DNA of 64,000 bases, taken from NCBI RefSeq assembly GCF_023016805.1, contig NZ_JALKCH010000009.1, forward strand, positions 62,001-126,000, written 5' to 3'. The position numbers and the translations under genes are program-made. This document shows, piece after piece, positions 17,701-27,510 of this stretch. Origin of the DNA: Ancylobacter crimeensis (GTDB lineage Bacteria; Pseudomonadota; Alphaproteobacteria; Rhizobiales; Xanthobacteraceae). The first letter of the stretch is position 1. Each line of letters starts with the position of its first letter. The notes under the pieces were generated by a model. The model was not told the DNA's origin. It ran no database searches and saw only the letters and a list, made by a program, of their open reading frames with translations.

Positions 17701-19098
17701 GACACCCGCACCACCATCGGCGGGCGCTTCCTGCAGGGCGTCACCATCACCGGCTCGGCCCCACTCAGCGCCGGCGAACTCGACCTCGCCATCCGCGGAG
17801 TCCTTGATCTTGCAGCGATAAATCCGCTGCTTGCCGCCTCCGCCCAGCAGGTGACGGGCCGCGCCACCGTCGATGCCACCGTGCGCGGCACCGTGGCCGA
17901 GCCGCGCGTCGGCGGCACGCTGCGCATCAGCGGCGGCACGTTCAATGACGGCGTCACCGGCGTCTCGTTGCGCAGTATCGAGGGCCTGATCACCGGCACC
18001 GACCGCTCGCTGACCGTCTCCTCGCTCAATGCCGCCACCACGAATGGCGGCTCGATCTCGGCGAATGGCAGCGTCGCGCTCGATCCCGCCGGCAATTTTC
18101 CCGGCAAGATCAACATCACCGTGCGCAATGCCGGCCTCGTCACCAGCGACCTGATGCGCCTCGTCGCCGAAGGCCAGGTGGCGCTCGAAGGCCCGCTCGC
18201 CCAGGCACCGCGGGTCACCGGCAAGCTGGTGCTGCGCACGCTCGACGTGAACATCGCCGAGCGCCTGCCCGGCGGCGTCAGCACGATGAATGTCCGTCAT
18301 GTGAATGTGCGGCCCGGGCAGGGCTCGGCCTCCCCCGGCACGCGGAAGGCACAGCCGCCGAAAGTCGATCCCGGCACCGGCATTCCGCTGGATCTCACCG
18401 TCTCGGCCCCGAACAGCGTGTTCGTGCGCGGCATGGGCCTCGATGCCCAGCTCGGCGGCGACATCCATCTCACCGGCACCAGCCGGGCGCCGGTCGCACA
18501 GGGCGCCTTCCAGATGCGGCGCGGTTATTTCAACATCCTCGGCAAGCGGCTCACCTTTACACGGGGCGACGTCACCTTCACCGGCAATCTCGATCCCGAG
18601 CTCGATTTCGTGGCGGAAACCACCGCCAACGACATCACCGCGCAGATCCTCGTGACGGGTCCGGCATCGCAGCCCGAAGTGACCTTTACCTCGACCCCGC
18701 AGCTCGCACAGGACGAGGTGCTGGCGCGGCTGATGTTCGGCCGCTCGGCGGGCTCCCTTACGGGAGGGCAGGCCCTGCAAGTGGCTCAGACCATTGCGCA
18801 ATTCTCCGGCGGCGGTTCGGGCACGCTGGATCAGATGCGTCGTGCGCTCGGCGTGGACAGTCTCGATGTCGGCACCAATGCGGCCGGCAATGGCGGCTCG
18901 GTCGGGCTCGGGCGGCGCATCAACGACAATCTCTATCTCGGGGTCCGGCAGGGCACGACACCCGGCTCCGGCCAGGTCACGGTCGACATCGACCTCACCA
19001 AGCGCATCCGCCTGCAGGGCGCCACGGGGTCCAACGGTTCGACCAGCGTCGGCATCGGCGCCCAGTGGGATTATGGGTCCCAGCCACGCAATCCGTGA
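14764..19098 (+). CDS. tamB: TamB, translocation and assembly module inner-membrane subunit
   Basis: A 1444-residue AsmA-like protein. A single N-terminal transmembrane helix (residues about 9-31, ILVGIGVTLLALVLLVAALF) is followed by a long beta-repeat region expected to form a periplasm-spanning groove. The C-terminal DUF490/TamB domain has ARLMFGRSAGSLTGGQALQ, SLDVGTNAAGNGGSVGLGRR and a terminal GIGAQWDYGS. With TamA it helps insert outer-membrane proteins or carry lipids. It directly follows tamA. A 21-base in-frame duplication (16150-16191) doubles LTGLTV. Confidence 0.93.
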   Translation: MGFVLRLFSRILVGIGVTLLALVLLVAALFGLIQTPPGKAMLASVASSLASRAGLGVEISDISGFVPSDMTIGRIALADKDGTFATVERAHLSWSPLALLSQRVQVEDLSAAAVALLRKPEMPPAAPSQDTGGSSGGLVLPPIRVDRIAIDSIDLAEPVLGHAARLSLNGAADLASVAEGLSATLDLERHDAPGSLRGRLGYAPDTRILDLDLTAEEPEGGLVARAAQIEGLPAIRAHVAGKGPLDNWDGSIDIAAGDVARVEGTSAIRTLASDLYRVTLNLEADIAKVLPPTFAPLAAPKTLIAGTFDIDTQARAKIETLTVRSGALGGQVTGALDLQALTGDLAYSLTAGPPASFGSLLPVIAPPIGWESLAITGTAKGLLTRPEAVAHITGRSLTGAGYGAGTLDLTARTTPAGDGSLAVAVEGKAGGLSASDPKVASALGTSGTFTAAASVPASGNPVLTGLTVHLTGLTVRFDGHADPAAIAGRAVLERLDLATLSPLAGRPLAGIVAMNATIDASTDFNRAKIDLTGTTTDIRTGIAQLDGLLAGTARIAGGVERDGENAIRFNDLKVTADGLDTTMNGRLSRDGADLTARLALNDLARLDPRVSGAVNADAIFSGTLDDLGLKAQVSIPSGTAMNQKIQGLNLSFDGTDITKLPGGSFRLAGRIADRPATGSGTLTSEENGARQLSGLDIAIGSVTAKGDVTVGTDAIAEGQLAIVAGNLADLSALALTELGGKLDAKLTLSRVNGVQRAAIKGSATNVLAAGNRIGTAAIDLAVTDPAGTLVADGSLDLGTINAGGVTIPRARITAKGMGEASQITADGTFNDMDIAASALVAKKGDDISVRLDRANVSRGKTSLATTGTSNLLWSNGNLSIDRLALASGGGRATIAGRAGQQLDLTVDINALPAALAELAKPGLGLTGTISGNARLSGPASAPNGTYSLNIARLSTPDLQRAGTGILDIRADGKLANGRIDTRTTIGGRFLQGVTITGSAPLSAGELDLAIRGVLDLAAINPLLAASAQQVTGRATVDATVRGTVAEPRVGGTLRISGGTFNDGVTGVSLRSIEGLITGTDRSLTVSSLNAATTNGGSISANGSVALDPAGNFPGKINITVRNAGLVTSDLMRLVAEGQVALEGPLAQAPRVTGKLVLRTLDVNIAERLPGGVSTMNVRHVNVRPGQGSASPGTRKAQPPKVDPGTGIPLDLTVSAPNSVFVRGMGLDAQLGGDIHLTGTSRAPVAQGAFQMRRGYFNILGKRLTFTRGDVTFTGNLDPELDFVAETTANDITAQILVTGPASQPEVTFTSTPQLAQDEVLARLMFGRSAGSLTGGQALQVAQTIAQFSGGGSGTLDQMRRALGVDSLDVGTNAAGNGGSVGLGRRINDNLYLGVRQGTTPGSGQVTVDIDLTKRIRLQGATGSNGSTSVGIGAQWDYGSQPRNP
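16150..16191 (+). repeat. 21-base in-frame duplication in tamB
   Basis: Two adjacent 21-base units sharing actggactgactgtcc encode LTGLTVH and LTGLTVR. It adds one beta-strand period to TamB and looks recent, as the two copies differ at only a few positions. Confidence 0.65.
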
Positions 19099-19104
19099 CC
19101 GCGG

Positions 19105-19872
19105 TCAGGCTCGCAGGCGCCGACCGGTGCGGAAGATGAAGACGATCGCGCCGAGGCAGGCGCATATGAGGGCGAGCGCCATGAAGACGCTGACCCCGAT
19201 GTGCACACTCGCCGTGCCGAAGAAGGTCCAGCGGAAGCCTTCGATCAGGTAGACGATGGGATTGAGCATCGTCACCGCGCGCCAGACCGGCGGCAGCGCC
19301 GCAACCGAATAGAATGTGCCGCCGAGAAAGGTGAGCGGCGTCAGCACCAGCGCCGGCACGATCTGCAGCCGTTCGAAGCCGTCCGCCCATAGCCCCAGAA
19401 GAAAGCCGAGCAGGCAGAAGCCGAGTGCCACCAGCACGAGAAAAGCCAGCATCGCCAGCGGATGAGCGATCGAGAAGGTCACGAAGAGCCGTGCCGTGCC
19501 GAGGATGATGAGGCCCAGCAGCACCGATTTCGTGACCGCGGCGCCAACATAACCGAGCAACACCTCGCCGACCGAGATCGGGGCGGAGAGCAGCTCGTAG
19601 ATCGTTCCGGTGAAGCGCGGCAGATAGATGCCGAAGGAGGCGTTGGACACGCTTTCCGTGAGCACCGCAAGCAGGATGAGACCCGGCACCACGAAGGCGG
19701 CATAGGGCACGCCGTCGATCGCCGCCATTTGCGGGCCTATGGCCGTGCCGAACACGATGACATAGAGCGAGGTCGAGATGACCGGCGAGGCGATGCTCTG
19801 GAACAGGGTGCGCCAGGTGCGGTGCAGTTCGAACAGATAGATGGCGCGGATGGCGGGGACATTGAACGTCAC
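19105..19872 (-). CDS. ABC-2 type transporter permease
   Basis: A 255-residue membrane subunit with about six hydrophobic segments, of the YadH/NodJ-like ABC-2 group. Markers are [67 protein letters not shown] and [17 protein letters not shown] 19872 is the start because it overlaps the ATPase stop (GTGA) and gives the usual length. It is convergent with tamB, ending 6 bases from it. It exports an unknown substrate with the ATPase encoded upstream. Confidence 0.9.
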   Translation of the reverse strand: MTFNVPAIRAIYLFELHRTWRTLFQSIASPVISTSLYVIVFGTAIGPQMAAIDGVPYAAFVVPGLILLAVLTESVSNASFGIYLPRFTGTIYELLSAPISVGEVLLGYVGAAVTKSVLLGLIILGTARLFVTFSIAHPLAMLAFLVLVALGFCLLGFLLGLWADGFERLQIVPALVLTPLTFLGGTFYSVAALPPVWRAVTMLNPIVYLIEGFRWTFFGTASVHIGVSVFMALALICACLGAIVFIFRTGRRLRA

Positions 19873-20834
19873 GACCGGACCTCGTGCCGGGGGTGCTCCC
19901 GATGGGAGACGAGATCGACAAAGATGTCCTCCAGCGACGACCGGCTGGTGGCCACGGAGCTGATGGCAAGCCCAGCCGCACCGAGGCGTCGGAACAGCTC
20001 GGCGGGCTCCAGCCCGGCTCCCCCTGCCCCGCTTTGGACGAGGGTGAGCGTCAGGCCATCCTGCGAGAGGGCGACATCTTCGCCGACCAGTTCCGCCGGC
20101 AGGGTGTCCAGCGGTTCGGCAAGCCCGATGGACAGGCGTGTCTGGCCATAGCGGCGCATCAGGTCGGTCTTCTCCTCGACCAGTACGATCGTTCCCCGGT
20201 CGATGATGCCGACGCGATCGGCCATTTCCTCGGCCTCCTCGATGTAATGGGTGGTCAGTATGATGGTGACTCCCTCCTCGCGCAGCCGGCGAACCATGGC
20301 CCACATGTCGCGGCGCAGTTCGACGTCGACGCCGGCGGTCGGCTCGTCGAGGAACAGCACCACCGGCTCATGCGCCAGGGCCTTGGCGATGAGGACGCGC
20401 CGCTTCATGCCGCCGGACAGGCTGGAGATGACGGCATCCCGCTTCTCCCACAGCGAAAGGCCGCGCAGGATGCGCTCGACAAGCGCCCTGTCCCGGCGTT
20501 TGCCGAACAGCCCGCGGCTGAAGGAGACGGTGGCATGCACGGTCTCGAACATGTCGGTCGCCAGTTCCTGCGGCACCAGCCCGATGCGGGCGCGCGCCGC
20601 GCGGAAGTCGCGCACGGCGTCATGGCCATCCACCAGGATGGTGCCGGCCGTCGGCTGCACGAGCCCGCAGACGGCACCGATCAGCGTGGTCTTTCCCGCG
20701 CCGTTCGGCCCCAGCAGCGCGAAGATCTCGCCGCGCCGGATCTCGAGATCGACGTTTTCCAGAGCGCGCTGGCCGGTTGCATAGGTTTTTGAAAGGCCCC
20801 GGATCGAGAGCACCGGATCGGATGAAGCTGCCAT
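19869..20834 (-). CDS. ABC exporter ATP-binding protein
   Basis: A 321-residue ATPase with Walker [10 protein letters not shown] (residues 42-50), signature LSGGMKRR, Walker [14 protein letters not shown] and switch histidine [16 protein letters not shown]-terminal extension of about 80 residues includes a coupling motif [12 protein letters not shown] typical of YadG-like exporters. It is co-transcribed with the permease gene (4-base overlap). ATG 20834 is preceded by a purine-rich tract on the minus strand. Confidence 0.92.
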   Translation of the reverse strand: MAASSDPVLSIRGLSKTYATGQRALENVDLEIRRGEIFALLGPNGAGKTTLIGAVCGLVQPTAGTILVDGHDAVRDFRAARARIGLVPQELATDMFETVHATVSFSRGLFGKRRDRALVERILRGLSLWEKRDAVISSLSGGMKRRVLIAKALAHEPVVLFLDEPTAGVDVELRRDMWAMVRRLREEGVTIILTTHYIEEAEEMADRVGIIDRGTIVLVEEKTDLMRRYGQTRLSIGLAEPLDTLPAELVGEDVALSQDGLTLTLVQSGAGGAGLEPAELFRRLGAAGLAISSVATSRSSLEDIFVDLVSHREHPRHEVRS

Positions 20835-21003
20835 GCGCACGCCCGGCTGAAGGAAGAAGACGCCACCTTTTAAACGAGGAACGCTGACATCTGAACGTCT
20901 AACGCGACAGACCGGATGTCGTTGCGCGGCGGCGGTGCGTTCTGCCGCCGTCCTGTGCGATCGGTGCATTCCACCCACGCGCAAATCGGTCTAGGCATGG
21001 ATC

Positions 21004-22071
21004 ATGGAATTCGCATCCGACAACACCTCCGGCGTTCACCCCCGCATCCTCGACGCGATCGGCGCCTGCAATGACGGCACCGTCGCCTCCTATGGAGCGG
21101 ACCCCTTCAGTGCGAGCGCGGCGGCACGGCTGGCCGAGCTGTTCGAGACCGAGGTGCAGGTCCGCCTCGTGGCGACCGGCACCGCCGCCAATGCGTTGGC
21201 ACTGTCCGCCCTCGTCCCGCCCTATGGCACCGTTTTTTGCCATGGCGACGCGCACATCAATACGGACGAATGCGGCGCTCCGGAGCTGTTCACCGGCGGT
21301 GCCAAGCTGACGCCGGTTGCGGGCCGGGCGGCGAAGATCACGCCGGAGGCGCTGGAGGCGGCACACGCCACCTTCATCCGTGGCTTTCACCAGCAATTGC
21401 CCGCAGCGGTGGCCATCACGCAGGCGACGGAATTCGGCACGCTCTACACCGCCGAGCAGATCGCGGCGATCGGCGCGTGGTGCCGCGGCAAGGGGCTGCG
21501 CCTGCACATGGACGGGGCGCGCTTTGCAAATGCGGTGGCCGCACTCGGCGCCAGCCCGGCGGAGCTGACCTGGAAGGCGGGTGTGGACGTGTTGTCCTTC
21601 GGCGCCACAAAGAACGGCGCCATGGGTGTCGAGGCGGTGGTCTTCTTCGACCCGAAGCCCGCCGAACGGTTCGCTTTTCTCGTCAAGCGCGCCGGCCACG
21701 TGATCTCGAAGGGGCGTTATCTCGGCGCCCAGATGGTCGCCTATCTGGAGGGCGGCCTGTGGCTTGAAACGGCGCGCCACGCCAATTCCATGGCGACACG
21801 GCTCGCCGGCCGGCTCGGTGCGATCCCCGCCATCCGGCTCGCCGCACCGGTCGAGGCCAATGCGGTGTTCGCCGTGATGCCGCGATCCCTGCATGAAGCC
21901 CTGCTCGCCGCAGGCGCCCATTATTACGACTGGCCCGGCGACGGCCCCGGCCTCGCGGTCATAGGATCGGGCGACGTGCTGGTGCGCTTCGTCTGCTCCT
22001 TCCTGACCCGGCCGGACGAGATCGACCGGATCGCCACCCTTGCCGAACGCCTCTCGGAGGATCCCTCATGA
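21004..22071 (+). CDS. ltaE: low-specificity L-threonine aldolase
   Basis: A 355-residue PLP enzyme of the threonine aldolase/beta-eliminating lyase family, which splits L-threonine or L-allo-threonine to glycine and acetaldehyde. It starts FASDNTSGVHPRILDAI and has YGADPF, TGTAANALAL (phosphate binding), HMDGARFANA (Asp170) and the Schiff-base lysine in FGATKNGAMG (Lys203). Its stop overlaps the start of the carboxypeptidase gene by 4 bases. It is divergent from the ABC exporter, with a 170-base spacer. Confidence 0.92.
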   Translation: MEFASDNTSGVHPRILDAIGACNDGTVASYGADPFSASAAARLAELFETEVQVRLVATGTAANALALSALVPPYGTVFCHGDAHINTDECGAPELFTGGAKLTPVAGRAAKITPEALEAAHATFIRGFHQQLPAAVAITQATEFGTLYTAEQIAAIGAWCRGKGLRLHMDGARFANAVAALGASPAELTWKAGVDVLSFGATKNGAMGVEAVVFFDPKPAERFAFLVKRAGHVISKGRYLGAQMVAYLEGGLWLETARHANSMATRLAGRLGAIPAIRLAAPVEANAVFAVMPRSLHEALLAAGAHYYDWPGDGPGLAVIGSGDVLVRFVCSFLTRPDEIDRIATLAERLSEDPS

Positions 22072-23564
22072 GCGCCTACGCCTCGCTCGCCGGTCATTTC
22101 GGCCGCATCGCAGCCATGTCCAACGCCATCGGCATCCTGCAATGGGACAGCGACGTGATGATGCCGAGGGGTGCAGCGGGCACGCGGGCGGAGAGCCTGG
22201 CGCTGCTGCGGGTGCTATCCCATGAGATGGCGGTCGACGCACGCATCGGCGACTGGCTGGCGGATGCCGATGCGGATACCGGACTGGGCGACTGGGAGCG
22301 TGCCAATCTCGCCGAGATCCGGCGGGTTTGGACCGTGCAGACGGCATTGCCGGCCGATCTCGTGGAAGCCTCCAGCAAGGCTATCTCGCTGTGCGAGATG
22401 ACATGGCGACAGGCGCGCGCCGATGCCGATTTCGCGGCCCTGTTGCCTTCCCTCACCGAAGTGCTGCGCCTGCAGCGCGAGGCCGGGATCGCCAAGGGCG
22501 AGAAGCTCGGGCTCTCGCCCTATGATGCGCTGCTCAATGATTACGAACCGGGCGGCCGGGCGGCCGCGATCGATGAACTGTTCGACGATCTCGCAGCCTT
22601 CCTGCCGGGTTTCACCGAGCAGGCGCTGGCGGCGCAGGCGCACCGGCCGGAACCCGCCGCGATCGAGGGCCCGTTTCCCGTCGAGGCGCAGCGCGCCCTC
22701 GGCCTGAAGGTGATGGCCGCGCTGGGCTATGATTTCGAGCGCGGGCGACTCGATGTCTCGACCCATCCCTTCTGCGGCGGCGCCGACAATGATGTGCGCC
22801 TCACCACCCGCTACGACGCCGCCGACTTCAGCAAGGCGCTGATGGGCGTCATCCACGAGACCGGCCATGCGCTCTATGAGCAGGGCCGGCCAGCGGACCA
22901 TATGAACCAGCCGGTCGGGCAAGCGCGCGGCATGAGCATCCATGAAAGCCAGTCATTGCTCATGGAGATGCAGGCCTGCCGCACCCGCGAGTTCCTTGCC
23001 TTCGCCGCGCCGCTGATGCGCGAGGCCTTCGGCGCGTCCGGGCCGGGCTGGGAGGCGGAGGCGCTCTGGCGGCGTTACACCCGGGTCGAGCGCGGTTTCA
23101 TCCGGGTGGATGCCGACGAGGTGACCTATCCGGCCCACGTCATCCTGCGCTACCGGCTGGAGAAGGCCCTGATCGCCGACGAGATGCCGCTCGCCGAACT
23201 GCCGGCAGCGTGGGACGAGGGATTGCAGGCGCTGCTCGGCGTCACCCCGCCGAACGACCGTCTCGGTTGCCTGCAGGACATTCACTGGCCCTCGGGCGGC
23301 TGGGGTTATTTCCCCACCTACACGCTCGGCGCCATGACCGCGGCCCAGCTCTTCGACGCCGCGTGCCGGGCAGAGCCGGATGCACTGCCGGGTATCGGGC
23401 GGGGCGATTTCATGCCTCTGCTCGGCTGGCTGCGCACCCACATCCACGCGCTCGGATCGCGCTATTCGACGGACGAACTGCTGACCCGCGCCACGGGACG
23501 ACCGCTCGACGCCGCCGTCTTCAAGGCCCATCTGGCGCGGCGCTATCTCGACGCGGCGGACTGA
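22068..23564 (+). CDS. M32 family metallocarboxypeptidase (carboxypeptidase Taq-like)
   Basis: A 498-residue cytoplasmic zinc carboxypeptidase. It has the M32 signature VIHETGHALYEQ with zinc ligands His263 and His267, and the third ligand in GMSIHESQSLL. Also present are DVRLTTRY, RADADEVTYPAHVILRY as RVDADEVTYPAHVILRY, and the C-terminal QDIHWPSGGWGYFPTYTLG. The full expected length is present. It is translationally coupled to ltaE, so the pair may serve amino-acid recycling. Confidence 0.95.
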   Translation: MSAYASLAGHFGRIAAMSNAIGILQWDSDVMMPRGAAGTRAESLALLRVLSHEMAVDARIGDWLADADADTGLGDWERANLAEIRRVWTVQTALPADLVEASSKAISLCEMTWRQARADADFAALLPSLTEVLRLQREAGIAKGEKLGLSPYDALLNDYEPGGRAAAIDELFDDLAAFLPGFTEQALAAQAHRPEPAAIEGPFPVEAQRALGLKVMAALGYDFERGRLDVSTHPFCGGADNDVRLTTRYDAADFSKALMGVIHETGHALYEQGRPADHMNQPVGQARGMSIHESQSLLMEMQACRTREFLAFAAPLMREAFGASGPGWEAEALWRRYTRVERGFIRVDADEVTYPAHVILRYRLEKALIADEMPLAELPAAWDEGLQALLGVTPPNDRLGCLQDIHWPSGGWGYFPTYTLGAMTAAQLFDAACRAEPDALPGIGRGDFMPLLGWLRTHIHALGSRYSTDELLTRATGRPLDAAVFKAHLARRYLDAAD

Positions 23565-23584
23565 CCGCCGCGCCGAGGCCCCGC

Positions 23585-25987
23585 TTAGCCCTTCCAGGCC
23601 CAGTCCCGCACCTCCGGCAGGTCGACGCCATGGGCGCGGATATAGAGGTTGTGCTCCACCAGCTTGTCGCGGATCGCCTGCCGCGCATAGGCGCCGACGC
23701 TGGCGAGCTTCGGCACCCGGTCGACGACATCGGCCACCAGATGGAAGCGATCCAGCCGGTTGCGCACCACCATGTCGAAGGGCGTGGTGGTCGAGCCTTC
23801 CTCGATGTAACCGCGCACATGCATGTTGGCATGGTTGGTGCGGCGATAGGCGAGGCGATGAATGAGCCACGGATAGCCGTGATAGGCGAAGATCACCGGC
23901 TTGTCGGTGGTGAACAACGCATCGAATGCGGCGTCCGAGAGGCCGTGGGGATGCTCGCTCTTGGGCTGCAGCGTCATCAGGTCGACGACATTGATGACCC
24001 TCACCTTCAACTCCGGAAAATACTCGCGGAGCAGGCCTGCAGCGGCGATGGTCTCCAGCGTCGGAACATCGCCGGCACAGGCGAGGACGACGTCCGGCTC
24101 GGCGCCGCGATCATTCGAGGCCCACTCCCAGATGCCGATGCCGCCGGCGCAGTGCTTGATCGCCGCATCCATGTCGAGCCATTGCGGTGAAGGCTGCTTG
24201 CCGGCGACGATGACGTTCACCCGGTTCCAGCTTCGCAGGCAGTGATCGGTCACGCACAGCAGGGTATTGGCATCCGGCGGCAGGTAGACCCGCACGATCT
24301 CCGCCTTCTTGTTCACCACATGGTCGATGAAGCCGGGATCCTGGTGGCTGAAACCATTATGGTCCTGCCGCCAGACATGGGAGGTGAGCAGGTAGTTCAG
24401 CGAGGCGATGGGCAGCCGCCATGGTACCTCCTGTGAGGATTTCAGCCATTTGGCGTGCTGGTTGAACATCGAATCGACGATGTGAATGAACGCCTCGTAG
24501 CAGGAGAACAACGCGTGGCGACCCGTGAGGAGATAGCCCTCGCACCAGCCCTGGCACAAATGCTCGCTCAATATCTCCATCACCCGGCCATCCGGCGAAA
24601 GGTGATCGTCATAAGGCAGCGTCGCCGCATCCCAAGCCCGGCCCGTCACCTCGAAAAGCGCCTGCAGGCGGTTGGAGGCGGTCTCGTCCGGCCCGAACAC
24701 GCGGAAATTGCGCGCCTCGCTATTGGCCGACATGACGTCGCGCAGGAACTGCCCCATCACTCGCGTCGCCTCGGCCTCAACGCCGCCGGGATGCGGCACT
24801 TCCACCGCGAGCGTCGTGAAGTCGGGCATGCGCAGAGGCTTGCGCAATGCGCCGCCATTGGCATGCGGGTTGGCACTCATGCGCGCCTGTCCGCTCGGGG
24901 CCATGGCGGCGATGTCGGGATGCAGGGCGCCGGCATGGTCGAACAGCTCTTCCGGCCGATAGCTCAGCAGCCACTCCTCCAGCAGCTTGAGATGGCCAGG
25001 ATGGGACATGTCGCCGAACGGCACCTGATGCGAACGCCAGAAACCTTCGGTCTTGAGCCCGTCCACCGTCTTCGGCCCGGTCCAGCCCTTGGGGCTGCGC
25101 AGGATGATCATCGGCCAGCGGGGACGCGGAGCACCCCCATCCTCACGCGCGATGCGACGAATATCGGCGATGCGGGCGAAGGCAATGTCGAGCGCCTCCG
25201 CCATCCTGCCGTGCATCTCCATCGGATCCTCGCCCTCGACGAAGATCGGGTCGTGTCCATAGCCGATGAAAAGCGCCTCAAGCTCCTCCGGATCGATCCG
25301 GGCGAGCACCGTGGGATTTGCGATCTTGTAGCCGTTGAGGTGCAGGATCGGCAGCACCGTGCCGTCGGTAACGGGATTGAGAAACTTGTTGGCGTGCCAG
25401 CTCGTCGCGAGCGGCCCGGTCTCGGCCTCGCCGTCGCCGACCACGCAGGCCGCGATCAGATCCGGATTGTCGAGGACCGCACCATAGGCATGGGCGAGCG
25501 AATAGCCTAGTTCGCCGCCTTCATGGATCGACCCGGGCGTTTCCGGCGCTGCGTGGCTCGGAATGCCGCCCGGGAAGGAGAACTGCCGGAACAGCCGGCG
25601 CAGACCTTCCTCGTCTTGCGACACCTGCGGATAGAGTTCGCTATAGGTGCCTTCGAGATAGGTGGATGCCACTACGCCCGGCGCGCCATGGCCCGGCCCC
25701 GCGATGAACAGCACGCTGCAGTCCTCGCGCCGGATGATGCGGTTGAGATGGACGTAGATGAAGTTCAACCCCGGCGTGGTGCCCCAATGGCCGAGCAGCC
25801 GGGGCTTCACGTCGTCCATCGTCAGCGGCGTGCGCAGCAGAGGGTTGGCCAGCAGATAGATCTGGCCGACCGAGAGATAATTCGCAGCCCGCCACCACGC
25901 ATGCATCAGGTCCCGCTCGGCCGTGTCCAGTGGACGGACGGCCTCGCTCGAGCTTGTGATTGGGGCGGCGTTGCGGACTTCCGTCAT
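23585..25987 (-). CDS. xfp: xylulose-5-phosphate/fructose-6-phosphate phosphoketolase
   Basis: An 800-residue thiamine-diphosphate enzyme that cleaves xylulose-5-P or fructose-6-P with phosphate to acetyl-phosphate plus a sugar phosphate. It has the family blocks [71 protein letters not shown] and the ThDP motif [22 protein letters not shown] 25987 is the start (GAGGAGGAAG upstream); the frame is open further, but the extra residues do not resemble the family. Neither acetate kinase nor phosphotransacetylase is next to it. Confidence 0.95.
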   Translation of the reverse strand: MTEVRNAAPITSSSEAVRPLDTAERDLMHAWWRAANYLSVGQIYLLANPLLRTPLTMDDVKPRLLGHWGTTPGLNFIYVHLNRIIRREDCSVLFIAGPGHGAPGVVASTYLEGTYSELYPQVSQDEEGLRRLFRQFSFPGGIPSHAAPETPGSIHEGGELGYSLAHAYGAVLDNPDLIAACVVGDGEAETGPLATSWHANKFLNPVTDGTVLPILHLNGYKIANPTVLARIDPEELEALFIGYGHDPIFVEGEDPMEMHGRMAEALDIAFARIADIRRIAREDGGAPRPRWPMIILRSPKGWTGPKTVDGLKTEGFWRSHQVPFGDMSHPGHLKLLEEWLLSYRPEELFDHAGALHPDIAAMAPSGQARMSANPHANGGALRKPLRMPDFTTLAVEVPHPGGVEAEATRVMGQFLRDVMSANSEARNFRVFGPDETASNRLQALFEVTGRAWDAATLPYDDHLSPDGRVMEILSEHLCQGWCEGYLLTGRHALFSCYEAFIHIVDSMFNQHAKWLKSSQEVPWRLPIASLNYLLTSHVWRQDHNGFSHQDPGFIDHVVNKKAEIVRVYLPPDANTLLCVTDHCLRSWNRVNVIVAGKQPSPQWLDMDAAIKHCAGGIGIWEWASNDRGAEPDVVLACAGDVPTLETIAAAGLLREYFPELKVRVINVVDLMTLQPKSEHPHGLSDAAFDALFTTDKPVIFAYHGYPWLIHRLAYRRTNHANMHVRGYIEEGSTTTPFDMVVRNRLDRFHLVADVVDRVPKLASVGAYARQAIRDKLVEHNLYIRAHGVDLPEVRDWAWKG

Positions 25988-26235
25988 CTCGGTCTTCCTC
26001 CTCGGCTCGGCAGGGAACGATGGACACGCACGACGGCGCAGCGATGCCTGATGCCATCTCGCGCGGAACGCGACGACATGGTGACGACATGCGCCGCCTG
26101 ATGCACGCCGTTTTCGCGCAGTGGGATGCACGGCGCGCGCAGAACATCACCCATACTCACCCTCACTTTGCCGCACCAACGCATGGCCACGATCATTGTG
26201 CCGCGACGAGATGAGCCATCGCGTCGCGCTCCATC
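25988..26235. other. spacer upstream of phosphoketolase
   Basis: This spacer between the divergent phosphoketolase and small-peptide genes carries the phosphoketolase ribosome binding site near 25990-26005 and presumably its promoter. No further gene is seen in it. Confidence 0.4.
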
Positions 26236-26249
26236 TTGATCGGGATCAA
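26236..26249 (+). promoter_or_regulatory. FNR/FixK box
   Basis: The sequence ttgatcgggatcaa is a perfect match to the FNR/FixK dyad TTGAT-N4-ATCAA, extended to 16 symmetric bases by flanking c and g. Its centre is 60 bases before the ATG of the 31-residue peptide. A class II site (-41.5) would place transcription start near 26284. It may also affect the divergent phosphoketolase gene 250 bases away. Confidence 0.7.
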
Positions 26250-26302
26250 GGCACTGTCGTCCGGAACGTCGTCTCTTACGGGCATCGGTTCAGGAGGTTG
26301 TC

Positions 26303-26398
26303 ATGCCCGTCGAAACGTTCGTCACCCTGTCCGGCGTCATGCTCGCATTCGTCGCGTTTGCTGTGACGCTCGCCTACGTCAATCATCGCTCGGCCTGA
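26303..26398 (+). CDS. 31-residue single-span membrane peptide
   Basis: A short frame, MPVETFVTLSGVMLAFVAFA followed by VTLAYVNHRSA, with an excellent ribosome binding site (caggagg, 7 bases before ATG). Residues 7-25 are a hydrophobic helix, and the polar end is HRSA. It lies behind a perfect FNR/FixK box and ahead of a strong terminator, so it looks like a real single-gene unit induced under low oxygen. The function is unknown; small oxidase-associated subunits (CydX or CcoQ-like) are an analogy only, since no oxidase gene is near. Confidence 0.65.
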   Translation: MPVETFVTLSGVMLAFVAFAVTLAYVNHRSA

Positions 26399-26557
26399 TA
26401 CAGCTCGCGGCCTTCGATACGGCTGAGCCGGGCGAGCGCCAGCCGATGGATATGCCTTTCCGATGCCGCTCCAGCGTTCCAGTCGGCTCGCAGCCGGCAT
26501 TCCGACGAAACGTCCCCCTGTCTGCCGGCGAGAGGAAGCCGGCGGTCAGGAACATCG

Positions 26558-26597
26558 GGCCGGCCGTTCACCTTGTCGAGCGGCCGGCCTTCTTTTT
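26558..26597 (+). terminator. rho-independent terminator of the small-peptide gene
   Basis: A perfect 9-base stem ggccggccg/cggccggcc with a 14-base loop, followed by ttcttttt. It points along the plus strand, 160 bases past the 31-residue peptide gene, and lies in the convergent space before the permease gene 26620-27510. No other gene is seen in 26399-26557. Confidence 0.7.
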
Positions 26598-26619
26598 GAT
26601 CGGTGATCCGCCCTACGGC

Positions 26620-27510
26620 CTATTCGGCCGCGGCCGGCTCCGGCGTGCCGGAAAACTCCGCCTCCTCCGCCTTGGCGGCCACCTGCTGCCGGCGGCGGAT
26701 GCGTCCGTCTTCACGGCGCTTCATCACCTCATAGACCAGAGCACCGGCAACCGTGACCGCGACGATGAAGACCGCGAGCGCGCTGATCGCCGGTGTCGTG
26801 CCCTGCCGAACGCGGCCCGCGAGGACGGTCGTGAGCGTCTTGTCGGCGAGGATCGAGAACGTCGTGGTGTTGTAGTTCTCGAAGGAGGACAGGAACGCGA
26901 GCACCGCCGCCGAGAACAGCGCCGGCTTCAGGAACGGCAGGAGGACATGCAGGAAGACCTGCGGATAGGAGGCGCCGAGATCAAGCGCCGCCTCCTCCTG
27001 CGAGCGGTCGAAGCGCTGCAGCCGGGCGAGGATAATCAGCATGCAGTAGGCCGAGATGAAGCTCGCCTGGCCGAGAACGGTCATGACGATACCGTCATAC
27101 ATGAACTTCATGCCGGTCAGCGTCGTGAACTCGCGCCAGAACACTACGGTCGAAATGCCGATGATGACACCCGGCGTCAGTACGGGCGAGACGACGACGA
27201 GGTAGTAGGTCGCGCGCGCCCGCACCGGGATCTGGGTCATGACGATGGCGCCGGCCAGCCCGATCGGAACCGACACCAGTACGACGAGCACGCCGATCCA
27301 GAGGCTGGTTCGCAGCCCGTACATCATGTCCCCGTCCGACAGCAGCTTGCCGAACCAGTCCAGCGTGAAGCCTTCGAACGGCCAGACCTGCGGATAATCC
27401 GGCGTGTTGAAGGCGGAAACCGCCATGACCGCCAGCGGACCGAGCAGGTAGAGGAAGAACAGCCCGAGATAGACCGCGAAGGAGAACCGCTGGACGATAC
27501 CCTCCCTCAT
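26620..27510 (-). CDS. ABC importer permease, PotC-like
   Basis: A 296-residue inner-membrane permease of the spermidine/putrescine type, with six predicted helices. The EAA-like coupling loop is EEAALDLGASYPQVFLHVLLPFLKPA. An N-terminal helix leads into the NTPDYPQVWPFEGFTLDWF periplasmic loop typical of PotC proteins. It overlaps the PotB-like gene by 4 bases and is the last gene of the D-A-B-C operon. The Ala/Glu-rich C-terminal tail is an extension of the usual family length. Confidence 0.9.
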   Translation of the reverse strand: MREGIVQRFSFAVYLGLFFLYLLGPLAVMAVSAFNTPDYPQVWPFEGFTLDWFGKLLSDGDMMYGLRTSLWIGVLVVLVSVPIGLAGAIVMTQIPVRARATYYLVVVSPVLTPGVIIGISTVVFWREFTTLTGMKFMYDGIVMTVLGQASFISAYCMLIILARLQRFDRSQEEAALDLGASYPQVFLHVLLPFLKPALFSAAVLAFLSSFENYNTTTFSILADKTLTTVLAGRVRQGTTPAISALAVFIVAVTVAGALVYEVMKRREDGRIRRRQQVAAKAEEAEFSGTPEPAAAE

